A DNA stretch of 64,000 nucleotides from positions 95,073,705 to 95,137,704 of the forward strand of contig NC_071398.1 in the NCBI RefSeq assembly GCF_022682495.2, written 5' to 3'. The first letter of the stretch is position 1. Every line of letters starts with the position of its first letter. The notes under the pieces were generated by a model. The model had not been told where the DNA came from. It did not search any database and saw only the letters and a program-made list of their open reading frames with translations. A program made the translations under genes and the position numbers. Shown here one piece after another: positions 54,545 through 64,000 of the stretch. This DNA is from Desmodus rotundus. Taxonomy: Eukaryota > Chordata > Mammalia > Chiroptera > Phyllostomidae.

Positions 54545-54728
54545 GGGCCGGAATTCAGGAGGCTCTGGTGGCTTGTGGCTCATCGTGGGTGACCTCGGAC
54601 AGCTTAACTTTCCTGGGGTGGCCTGCTTGCCTGTGTGTTCAGTGAGGATAATCATATCACTTCCTTCCACCCTCAGTGTTGACAGGGGTCTAACACATGT
54701 GCGAAGATGTCAACAAATAAATGAATAA
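54545..54728 (+). repeat. MIR-like SINE relic
   Basis: GTGGGTGACCTCGGACAGCT, TAACTTTCCTGGGGTGGCCT, GTTCAGTGAGGATAATCATA and AAGATGTCAACAAATAAATG track the plus-strand MIR order. Diverged. Confidence 0.45.
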
Positions 54729-57070
54729 GGTCATCTGTGGCGCCCTAGGACTGTGACACGTTCACCACTACATTGAATTTTATGCGCCCTCCCTGGGAGA
54801 ATTGACATTCACTTGTAGGTTCAAATCCTGTTAACTCTGAACATCCTTTTGTCCTTGGGATTCCTGTTCCCTTACCCCAATTTTTCCATCTTTTTTGGCC
54901 CTTCCTCAAAGTAGAGGCAGCTTTTTGTCCCACATCCTCCCCAGAAGGATAGGTCCTTGCCCCATCTACCCTTTTGGTGACCGGCAAATGTGTTCCTTTT
55001 TCATTCCCCATCCCTCAGGTACCCTGATGACTTTTTATAGTTGCAAGGGATTCTGGGAGTTTCATCTTCTTGCATTTTCTTGAGAGACATGTGCACCGGC
55101 CCATGCCAGAACTTCTGTGGTGGCTGGGCATCCGTAATCAGTGCCCTGACCAAGTGACTTCCTTGGAGAGAGATGCCTGGGGAGCATTTGAAGCTGCTCA
55201 ACCTTCCACCAAGGACCACGCAGGGCCTCTGAGGACGCCCTGCCCAGCTCCCCTGAAATCAATTTCCCGGCCCAGCAGAGAAACTGGGCAGGGTTGTATT
55301 GCATCGATTCCCCTCCACTGCCCTTCACTGAGTTCCCAAATCACCTCTGGCTTCTAGTGCTTTCTTCCGACCAGCCATTTCATCGTCAGTGGCAGTCCTT
55401 TTAAAAATTTAATTTCTTTCTCCTCTCTTCTTTCCCCACCCATAAAAAAAAAAAAAACCCAGTTTGTGGGAATTTTCAAATTCTGACATCACACGAAAAC
55501 TTCTTTGTTCTGCAAAGCACTCATTCTCAATGCCTGGTGCGTCTCTCGGTGCCATCCGCAGCAGTGCTCCGCACGCGACCGGGCGCATAGATCTCTCATT
55601 TGCTGGCTGCTTCTCACAACAGCCAGGAAGTTCAGCCTTCGAGAAGTTTCAGTGAGTTTGGCTCCTTTAATCAGTCATCTCACTTTTCATCTGTTGCATT
55701 GTTCCCAGCCAATTAATTCATTCCTATGTTTGACTAATAAGTACAAAGTAGCAGGCTAGATTCTCACCTTCTCAGTGTATCCTCTCGGTTCACATTTATT
55801 TTGTCCTGCTCCGGGTACAGAGTGTTGCTGTTCTTTCCTGAGTAAACTTTAATCAGCATTTTCCTTATTAGCCTATGGTAGCCTATAAGATTATGGTTCA
55901 GGCAATTCATTCTATCTTTTTAAATTTAATAAGGCACAAGCTGGATGGTCATTAAGGGTCTCCTGTTGTGCATGAAGCACAGAAAATAAACATGGACACA
56001 ATTAACTCTGGTTCATTATGTTCAGCAAGCAAAGTTTCATTCCTTCCAGTTGTCAGAGCGAGGGCCACAAAGTCAGCGAGAGCTGTTTCTCTCTCCTCTG
56101 GTTTCCAGAATCCACGTGACATCAGCAGCACCCCAGGTAAATAGCAGGTCCAGTTAAGTTGGTCATCTAGCGGCTGACCACATCACCACAGTGCAGCCGC
56201 GTGGACTTCAACCACTTACTCCTCTTGTACCTAAAGGTGAAAGAAAAGGAAAATGTCTCTGCCCTGGAAGAATTCAGAGTGACATGCCCAGGAAATGACG
56301 GACTGACCCCTTAATGAGGGTACGGAATGCGAGGCCACCTGGGGCGGGGGTGTGGTCAGGGAGGTACAGTGTGTCGGGAGGTCTCACAGAGCAGGTGACC
56401 GACCCCTGGACACTCTGCGGTGGCTCTGCTCCAGAGGAGTGCCAGTCAGAGCAGACAGTGCCCCCACTCCTGGCAGGATACACGGGGACGGTGCCTTGTG
56501 GACAAAGGCGGGTGCTTGACCCTAGAGAAGGGTTCTTCTGCTTCCCCAGGTTCCTGTGTGGGCGACCGTAGCAAAGGTGTGGGCCGCGGCATTATCTGGA
56601 ATACTTCTGGTAGTGCTCAAACAAAAAACAATTCACCAACAAGCAAAGGCCAACGTTGAGCCAGTGGTCAGTGTCCCCAGCCAGCATCCTCTACCCCAAG
56701 GCCGCCCATAGGGGCAGCGTCTGACAGGGCGGGTTTCTGCTCTGGTCGGTCCCCTGGGGCCGAGCCTCAGGTGGACGCCCCAACAGCACCAGCCACCCTA
56801 GGGCTGCGGACCGTCTGGCCTTTTCTCCAGGCAGCAGAGACAGCAACTCTTTGTCTGTGCCTGCCCGCCCCACCCCCAGGAAGGACTAAGTGCAGGAAGG
56901 AAGCACATTATAATTCACCAGCGAGTCTTACTCCCACAGTCAACCTTTAGGATAACAGAAAGTTCCACACCCCAGGCTTTCCCTTCAATGGTTAGCACTG
57001 GCATTGCTGTTGGGAAAATGTTAACAGTGGCCTCTACTGTCCAGACATGGTATTACCATGTGCTTAAATC
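54729..57070. other. Unannotated non-coding stretch
   Basis: No gene supported. A 14-nt A run is at 55444-55457. 55830-56060 is AT-rich and repeat-free, listed separately. Confidence 0.4.
55830..56060. other. AT-rich candidate conserved non-coding element
   Basis: Contains AAACTTTAATCAGCATTTTC, CTTATTAGCCTATGGTAGCC, GGTTCAGGCAATTCATTCTA, AATTTAATAAGGCACAAGCT and CACAATTAACTCTGGTTCAT without visible repeats. Function not shown. Confidence 0.25.
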
Positions 57071-57190
57071 TTGTCTAGATATTTTCATAGTCGTTCGTTT
57101 GTTCACTCATTCTTTCAGTCAGCCACTTCTCACTAAGCGTTTGTTGGGCGTTTACTATATGTCCAGCTAGTAAGACAACACAAATTGAAG
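57071..57190. repeat. Ancient dispersed repeat fragment (L2/MIR-like group)
   Basis: GTTCACTCATTCTTTCAGTC, AGCCACTTCTCACTAAGCGT and TTGTTGGGCGTTTACTATAT parallel the 'ATTCATTCAACAAATATTTATTGAGCACCTACTATGTG' module in the same sense as at 49385. Confidence 0.4.
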
Positions 57191-57584
57191 GGAACACGGA
57201 CGAAAGCCTCAGTCTTCTTTCCCTAACCTCAACTTTTCTCACTCAGCCGCAGAACCTGAGATTTACCTTGGTGTTAAGGCATAGTAGCCTGCTGTGACAA
57301 TGCAGAGCATTTCAGTTCCAGACAACATATTCCTTCTTTGGTAGTCATTCACACTTTAGCAGAAATTAGTTCTATCAGAAAGCAGCCTTAGGGGGAATAA
57401 ATAGAGAACAGTGTAAGTGTGGATTAATAAAAGGACAAGAAGTGTTCCAGGGGATGCCCCTGGAAAGGGCTGTGCTATGAGACCCAGGGGGCTAGAGGAA
57501 GAGAATTCAGGGCATTGGGCGCCTAGAGGAAACAGAAAGGTCAGAGCAAAGGCAGTGGAACCAGTGGCTTTGGAGGGTGTGCTC

Positions 57585-57775
57585 TGGGTCCAGACCTGGC
57601 CTCCTCCAGACTAGCCTTTGATTTCAGGTGAGTTTTTAATCTCTCCAAACCTCCCTCCAAATTCCTCCTACGGCTCTGTGGGGATTCAGCTACATAATGT
57701 TGTGTAAGGAACGAGCACAGTGCCAGGCCTGGTGTAAGCAATGAGTAAATATTAGTCATTCGGACTCGAGCGGAG
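57585..57775 (+). repeat. MIR SINE relic
   Basis: TAATCTCTCCAAACCTCCCT, GGGGATTCAGCTACATAATG, GAGCACAGTGCCAGGCCTGG and TAAGCAATGAGTAAATATTA fit the second half of a plus-strand MIR. Confidence 0.55.
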
Positions 57776-58974
57776 GAGGAATGAGGCTGTGGAGCAGCGG
57801 GGACAAACTCCTGTTCCCAGTTGGACTGAGTCCAGCCTTTCCTGTGCTCGGGCATCCTCCAGCCCAGGGCTGGTGCCTCTTTCTCAGTGGTAGGCAGCTC
57901 TCCTTGCAGAGCTCAGCCTTGGGGCACATGTGAGCTCCTGGCCTTGCAGCTGGAGGAAGGAGCCAAGGATGGTCCCAAGACCTGCAGGAGCAGCCCTGGA
58001 CTCACCATCCATCTGAGGCTGCTATGTGGAGGCTGAGGGACAGCCTTCGTGGGGACTCGACTAGAATTTAGCATGTGCATGCAGAGGGGTTGCTAGGGCT
58101 GTTCCTGGCTGCTCCTCCCTCTGCTCCTCCTCCTGCCTGGCTAGTGTCACGGCCTGTCCTTGCTCCTTTTGAGGAACTGAAGACAGGAGCTGCTTCTTGA
58201 GGGTCTAAAATGCCTTCGTATTTATCTAGAATCTGACTGGAGTCCTGTTCCTGGAGATGGGAAGTAGATTTGTCAATGGTTATGCATCTTCTAAAATTAG
58301 CATGCCTCATTAGCTTGGCTCAGATAACTGGAAAAATGCAGCCACCAGCCACAGCTGGGAGGGTTTTCGAAGAAACCAACCAGCCACAAGGCATAGCAGA
58401 GGGAAGCCCAAGATCGGTAGAACTCCATCCTCAAGCCCAGGGCCCAGAGCTCGTGGGCCACTTACTCAGTGCATAGCCGAGCGGTACTGTTATCGAAGCT
58501 TGGCCTCGAGAATGGTGCGTGAGGCAAATCCAAATACCAACCTCAGGAGCTCTGGCTGCCAAGTTCACCCAGCAGACTCCAGTGTGACAAGAGCAGACGG
58601 GCCCATCGAAAGCTGAGGGAAATTGGAGGCTGCCTGAGGTACCAGGTCACCAGGATTATAATTCTAGGCAAGAAGAAGATAAAAATTAGTCTGGCCACTT
58701 TGAGGGTCCCTGTGAGAGGAGCCTAAGGCTGTAACGTAGGAGGGGTTGAAGCTAGGTGGGTCCACATAAAATACTGACTTGGGGAGAACCTTTTCAGGGG
58801 GCGTCCCGGGGAGAGGCCTTCTGAATGTGGTCCAATCCAGTGCTAGAAAAATAGTTGCCAGAAATTCCTCAAGGAACCCAAAGAGTTATACCATCATCAG
58901 AGAGAGCATCCTTTCTACAGCCAAGAGGGGCAGCTGGTAGCCACTTGGGGGATCAGGGCCTCAGTGTGGGGTGA
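57776..58974. other. Unannotated non-coding stretch
   Basis: No gene or confident repeat recognised. Confidence 0.4.
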
Positions 58975-59165
58975 CACCTTGCCAGGGGTTGAGAACACAC
59001 AGTCCAGAGTTTGAGTCCCAGCCCTTCCTGGTCTGTAATCTCGAACCCGTGCTTTAACTCTCCTGAACCTTAATTTTCTCACCTGCCAAATGGGGATAAT
59101 AACATCAATGAATGAAATGTCCATAAGGGGTTGGCCCAAAATAAACGCTCGAAGGACACAGCCCA
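58975..59165 (+). repeat. MIR SINE relic
   Basis: CAGAGTTTGAGTCCCAGCCC, CTTTAACTCTCCTGAACCTT, AATTTTCTCACCTGCCAAAT and GGGGATAATAACATCAATGA are a clear plus-strand MIR, including a B-box-like segment and the core. Confidence 0.75.
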
Positions 59166-59964
59166 CTACAGCCCAGGGGCCCCCAGATGCTGTCGCTTGG
59201 TATCCTAACACGGACGCCTGTTTTCGTCTTTTACTGTCTGCGTCTGCGCAGCAGGAGCCCCAGCGGCCTAACTGCTGACGTGCACAAGTGGGACCCGACC
59301 AGTGCCTGCTGACTGTAAACACGAGTCCCGAGAAGTGAGGGTGGGGCCTGGCGCAGGGAAGCAGCCACGTAGCTGAGCACCGGCAAGGCCCCCCGATGCC
59401 ATTTCCCATAGTAGTGAGGAACTTTGGCCTGGGTATGGGTCTCCTTCCATTCTTTCGTAAGTCGTTCACCCTGGTGGCTGCTGGAAGGAAAATGCAGACA
59501 GTGGATCTTTTTAAATGGAGGTGACCAGTGTCCCCAAAGGATGGGGATCTGGGCAGAAGTCATGTTTCAGACACGAAGATGAACACCAGGGTCGAGTCGA
59601 CACCACCTGTTGAACCTGAATCACCCTGGAAAGGGAACCGAGTGTTTACACAAAGTGCAGACTCAGACGCAGAGACCGAAGCGCTGAGAGATGACTCAGG
59701 GTCGGACCATGGGCTGGTATTTGCAGCAGCTTCCGTTTGTGCTCTCAGAGGCACTCTGCCTTCTTCCCAGAGGTGCGCGACCGGGCTTTAAAGAAGAGCA
59801 GGCCCTGCCGCAGGGAAGCAGCACATAACTTTGCACCCTCACGGACCCTGCTGGTTCTGCTGTCTCCTCCTCCTTCTCTTCCACTCAGCCCCATGTTCCT
59901 GCATGTGGATAATGCACACACACATACTGAAAGCGGGCACAAGTTCCCACCCACACTTGCGCAG
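59166..59964. other. Unannotated non-coding stretch
   Basis: No gene supported. Minus frame 58915-59469 (184 codons) runs across the MIR relic and is not a gene. Confidence 0.4.
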
Positions 59965-60185
59965 GGCTGTGTATAAATTAAATGGGGACTTTCCAATTAT
60001 CCACTCTGAAGAGAATTGCCAACGAAGTAAAAAATTCAAGAGAGCAATTACACACACCCCTAAATGGTCTATTTTTAACGTGAGAGCGGAATGCAGGCCC
60101 CCCCATTGGCAACGCACGTAATTTCTCCATTATGCCCTGCCATCACTAATACTCGAGGGAATTTGCATTCTTCGAGCACCCCGCA
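59965..60185. other. Candidate conserved non-coding element with MEF2-like site
   Basis: Unique AT-rich block with a perfect MEF2-type CTATTTTTAA (60069-60078), an inverted CCAAT box (ATTGG, 60105-60109) and TTTCCAATTATCC. No repeat structure. Regulatory function is inferred only. Confidence 0.3.
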
Positions 60186-60544
60186 GGTGACAGCTTAGGC
60201 AGCCAGCCATCCAGAAGCGTCCTGGGTGGCAGAGGAAGCTGGCTGGAGATGAAACACCAGCTCTGCAAAGGCCCACATTTATATGCTGTTTCCCCACCAT
60301 TGAAGGTGACCAAAGGCTGGGGGACTTTGTAGGTGGAGGGAGAGAAGTTTACGGGAAATGACAGGGACAGATAACTTCTAATGGTTCCTCCCAACCCCGT
60401 GTTTGCATAACACCTGACACCTGTCACCTGAGTTTCCTCCAAGCGCTTCCCTCTCTTTCCTTAGATGCATCGCGTGCTCACTGGCCTTCCCGGATTCCCA
60501 AGCCAGCGGCATCTTTCCAGGCCTGGTATTTGTACAATTCCTGG

Positions 60545-60665
60545 TGTGCCGGCTTGTCTATTGTCATTCGATGGTGCTCTCCACAGGGCAGGGAGCCTGT
60601 CCCCGTTCATTGGCCCGGTGCTGTGTAAGTACAGCATTTTATAAACATTACAAACAGACAAGAAA
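60545..60665 (+). repeat. L2 LINE relic, 3' end
   Basis: GGTGCTCTCCACAGGGCAGG, GAGCCTGTCCCCGTTCATTG and GGCCCGGTGCTGTGTAAGTA follow the L2 tail order ('GAGGGCAGGGACTTTGTCTG...AGTGCCTGGCACATAG'). Confidence 0.45.
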
Positions 60666-63059
60666 ATGGCTAACTCCTGAGATAAGCATTTGACACTGAA
60701 AGCCCCATGTAGATGCCATCGCAATGAGAGACAAAAGCACAGCCCTGCACGTGGGGTTCCGGGAAGCAGGCTCTTCAAAGAGATAAATGTTACAACCCAG
60801 AGAATCTCATCGGCAAAAATATTCTAAGCAGGTTCCTCGGAGGATGTGCAGAACATACGAAAACGGCCTGTCTCCTTTCACGCCGGCGCTAGAAAAGCAA
60901 ATGTTATTAGTGGGAATGACATATGTGAGCTTCGCTGTGAATAAATACACACTGTCTCTCTCTATATTATATGCATAATAATAACACCTCCAGTCTATAC
61001 GCTGCTTCCCTTCCCGAGAACTAAAAATGATCCATGGTTATTACTATCTCATCTGTCCTGGCAGACTTTTTTCACTTATATTTTACTAGTGCATTGCTAA
61101 AATATAGAAACATTTAAGAGCCATTCTTTTGGTGCTGCTCTCCGGCACAGTCCTTAAAATGCAGTTAGAGAAAAGAGCCCTTCTGTAAGGCCCTGCAGTG
61201 GAGGTCCTGCCGGGCACCTTTATGAGTTTTTAAAGACCAATAGTCCCTATTGGCTCTCCCAACCCCTACCCTGAGTTCCTGTGGAGTTCAAATTCCTGAA
61301 AGGGTCACCATTTGGGTAGCATGTCAGGTAATAGGTCTCTATTAGTTTTCAGAGGACGGGGCACACCCAAAGCCCTTGTTACCTGCTAATTCTTTTGCAA
61401 AAGTCAGCTAGCAGGTAAATGCATCTGCTTTTCCAGCAAGACTGGGAGGGACTTCTGAGTTGGAGACTAGTAGTTTGATGGGGAGGTGTGACTTTGGGAG
61501 GCTGGGAGGCAGGTGGGATGTGACTTGTTTCAGAGGTCTCCAAGGAGGGTACGATTCAGAGACAGGCCCTGGAAGGTCACTCAGTGGCGTGAGGACACTG
61601 GGGACCATGCTCAGAGGAGTCAAGGTGGGGACGTGGAGTGAGGAGAAACCAAGCCATGGATAGAGCGTTTGATCCCCGAAGCAAAACCTCCTCTGTCCAG
61701 GGTTCTGAGTTAGGGAAGCCCTGGCTACTCCGTTCTTTGGGTGGTCTTATACATCAGACCATTTTACAGATGTGCAAACTGATGCTCAGACACTCGTTTT
61801 CCTGAGATAGTCGTGTATCCCTGTCACAGCCTGCACGCGCTTGCTTCTCGACCCAGCGAGACAGCTACCGGGCCACCCAGGGCTCTCACCTGTTGTCCCT
61901 GGTGTCCAAAGACAGAACGTCATGAACCCAGGACAGCAGGCCACCAAGCTGAGGGCGCTGTCGAATTTATGGGCGGACCAGCAACATGGCACCGCTTTGC
62001 TTCTCCCCCTGGGCTGTGCGGGGTCTTCCGGTCCGCATCTCGTCTCTACCACAAGGCTCTCCGCTCCACTGACCTATGCCCCCTCTGGCTGCAGAGCTAG
62101 CTGCTCCTTAAAATGTAATTCTGTTATAGGACTGTTGAAGTTTGGAGGGGCAACCAGAGACTCTGGGGAAAAATGCAATTTTAGTCTTCAGATGATTTCA
62201 AATTCCTATTTCTTGGGTTCTTCTTCCTTGTATTGATTAGTGGTAAGTAAGTAAGCTGGACAGGGACACGTTTTCTTTTCTCACCCAGGAGAAGAACTGG
62301 GTGATTTGGCAGCTCTGGATTCTATCGCAACAGTGATCAGAGAGACTTTCCCGAGGGAGGACATCTGGACTTTGGAAGATGAACGTGAATTCACCAGGCT
62401 AGAAAGGAGAAGGAAAAGAGTGTTCCGGGGCACATGCACACGCGGGCGAGCATGTGCAAAGGCACAGTAGCATCGACCCAGAACCACATGTTCCTAGAAC
62501 TGGAAGCGTTCTGCCTTTGTGTAGCACAAGCAGTGAGTCACAGGACATAAAGCCAGAGAAGTAGCCTAAGGATCAGATTATAGAAGAGTCTCCCCTCTCT
62601 CTCGCTCTCACTCTCTCTCATGCCAAAGAGCTTGATTTTACCCCTCTCAACCTCGACGAGCTGGCATGTCTACAACACTTAGCAGGTCACTTCATGCAAC
62701 TCCTTGACCAGCTCACTGACACCTGAGTACCTCCTTCCCAAGACTGTAGGTAGCACAGGTAATAAGCAGAAATATGCCGTGAATTTTAAAATTTTGCTTT
62801 GACAGAATGGCGGGAGAGCAGTCTGTGCAGGGGAGATGCAAGGACATGGCCCTGGAACAGAGAGGATGTTAGGGGGAGTGTAGAGGAGAGTCAGCGAGAA
62901 GCCAGGGGAAAGCAGCGCTGGGGAGCAGAGGGGAAGGGAGGAGCTGGGGGGCACTGCGGCATGGGCAGGACTGGGTGACGCCGTGATAGAGAGCTCCCTG
63001 CCCTGGGGCATCCTGTTGCTTATTGCAGTGGACTCTTCACCCTGAGCCAAGCTGCTCAC
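60666..63059. other. Unannotated non-coding stretch
   Basis: No gene supported. A short reversed MIR core (CCATTTTACAGATGTGCAAA) is at about 61760-61779, and a CT-rich tract is at about 62592-62620. The 131-codon frames near 61841 and 62679 have no recognisable content. Confidence 0.4.
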
Positions 63060-63285
63060 TCGCTGAGCAGACACAGCACCCTCTCCATGTGCCGGGCATT
63101 GCTCTAAGCAAGTGAAAAGTAGTTAACTAGTATAATCCTCACGGCAGCCCACGGAGGAGAGGCTACTGTGACTCCCACCTCACAGGTGGAGAACTAGAGC
63201 CTGGAGGGTCACGTGGCAGGGGCGGGGCAGGGAGTAGCTGAGCGGGGTTCTGTGGTCTCACAGCTGTGCCGTGCAGCTGGCTCCA
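63060..63285 (-). repeat. MIR SINE relic
   Basis: CATGTGCCGGGCATTGCTCT, AGTATAATCCTCACGGCAGC, CCCACCTCACAGGTGGAGAA and CACAGCTGTGCCGTGCAGCT follow the reversed MIR order. Diverged. Confidence 0.6.
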
Positions 63286-63582
63286 GCGGGTTCCCAGCAT
63301 TCGACCTACATGGACCAAGTGTCTCTCTACCTGCCCATCTTTAGAAACTCCTAACCTGCTGTTACAGCACAGTCCCCTCATGCCAGAGGCAGCGTTTCAG
63401 GCACAGAGATGGCCAATACCACCAACACCCTCGCTCTCTATTTTCCAGAAGTTTCCAGCTATTCCCATTGACCTCACTCCAGCAAGTACCTGGCTAGGGG
63501 CCACCTTCTAGGGCCCTTGGACCAGTTTCTTCTGAGGCATTAGCTCAGAGCCCGTTGTTCCGATCTCAGGCTCTGGGTCTTG

Positions 63583-63950
63583 CATGAGTTCGCTAGGGCA
63601 CCGTCCCCAAGGACCACAGGCTGGGGCTTAAACAAGAGAATCCCACTTTCTTACTCTCAGGAGGCTGGATGCTCAAGGTCAAGGGGCCAGCAGGGTTGGC
63701 TTCCTGCGAGTCCTCTCCCCTTGGCTCCTCAGGTGGCCAGCCTCTTGCTGTCCCATCTCATGGCCGTCCCCCTGTGCACACATGCCTCAGGTGTCTCCCT
63801 GTGTGTCCTCCTCTCCTTAGAGGGACACCAGCCTCATTTTAACCTAATCACCTCTTTGAAGACCTTATCTGAATATGGTCACATTCTGAGGTGCTGGGGG
63901 TTAGGACTTCAACGTGCGACTTCTGGAGGGGCACAGTTCCGCCTGTAACA
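63583..63950 (-). mobile_element. MLT1/MST-like LTR, reverse orientation
   Basis: CATGAGTTCGCTAGGGCACC, AGGCTGGATGCTCAAGGTCA, AGGGACACCAGCCTCATTTT, AACCTAATCACCTCTTTGAA, ATATGGTCACATTCTGAGGT, GCTGGGGGTTAGGACTTCAA and CACAGTTCCGCCTGTAACAG match a reversed MLT1/MST LTR from end to end. Confidence 0.8.
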
Positions 63951-64000
63951 GGACTCTCCTGCCCATCCTCTCTACCTGCCTGGCTCAGCTTCTTCCAAAG

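Noticed and set aside
1..64000. CRISPR arrays, phage, plasmid or bacterial operon features
   Set aside because: No regular direct repeats with spacers, no ribosome-binding-site-led gene series, and the repeat content is clearly mammalian.

Overview
This window reads as nuclear DNA of a mammal, and more exactly of a microbat. The strongest clue is a tRNA-derived SINE of the bat-specific VES type at about 27.63-27.92 kb, with a clean 10-bp target duplication. It is supported by a mariner element whose termini read GGTTGGCCAAAAAGTTCATT, by an L1 3' end of the kind I associate with bats at about 53.5 kb, and by a general mammalian background of MIR, L2, MaLR/MLT1-type LTR and hAT-type relics. No bacterial, phage, plasmid or organellar feature was seen.

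I found no protein-coding gene, tRNA, rRNA or snRNA gene that I can support. All open frames are short (the longest are about 190-226 codons, with GC-rich or low-complexity composition) and none reads as a known cellular protein. The window is best described as intergenic or deep intronic sequence. One 100-bp segment at 21.18-21.28 kb has good splice-site grammar and is recorded as a low-confidence exon candidate.

Layout. 0-3.5 kb: mostly unique sequence with an L2 relic. 3.5-6.3 kb: a full-length MIR, then an L2 relic holding a probable LTR fragment that is itself split by a 554-bp mariner deletion derivative. 6.9-8.3 kb: a hAT-like relic and an old MIR interrupted by an 82-bp palindromic insertion. 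13.3-15.1 kb: MIR, a hAT-like relic, and a 5'-inverted L1 whose ORF2 part lies on the minus strand and whose 3' end and poly(A) lie on the plus strand. 16.4-17.1 kb: MIR and an MLT1-like LTR. 22.96-23.74 kb: an ERV-type LTR. 24.4-25.43 kb: the 3' part of an RTE-clade (BovB-like) LINE on the minus strand, decayed but recognisable. 27.6-27.9 kb: the VES SINE. 30.9-31.5 kb: a diffuse GTAAT/GATGG-rich tract. 32-36.2 kb: MER5-like, L2, microsatellite and LTR relics. 39.9-42 kb: three LTR-type fragments in one orientation, with a MIR. 48-50 kb: MIR and MLT1 fragments. 52.34-52.59 kb: a C/A-rich minisatellite. 53.5-54.5 kb: an L1 3' end and a 141-bp TA-flanked palindromic MITE. 57-64 kb: MIR, L2 and MLT1 remnants. 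Several AT-rich, repeat-free stretches (near 8.4, 24.3, 28.7, 33.7, 37.9, 55.9 and 60.0 kb) look like possible conserved non-coding elements, but this is a visual impression that needs alignment.

Repeat-family names come from memory of consensus sequences, without a database search; subfamily names are therefore mostly withheld. The most informative items are the RTE LINE, the nested mariner, the four-arm MITE, the VES copy with three B-box-like units at an exact 37-bp spacing, the twin-primed L1 and the palindromic insertion in a MIR.
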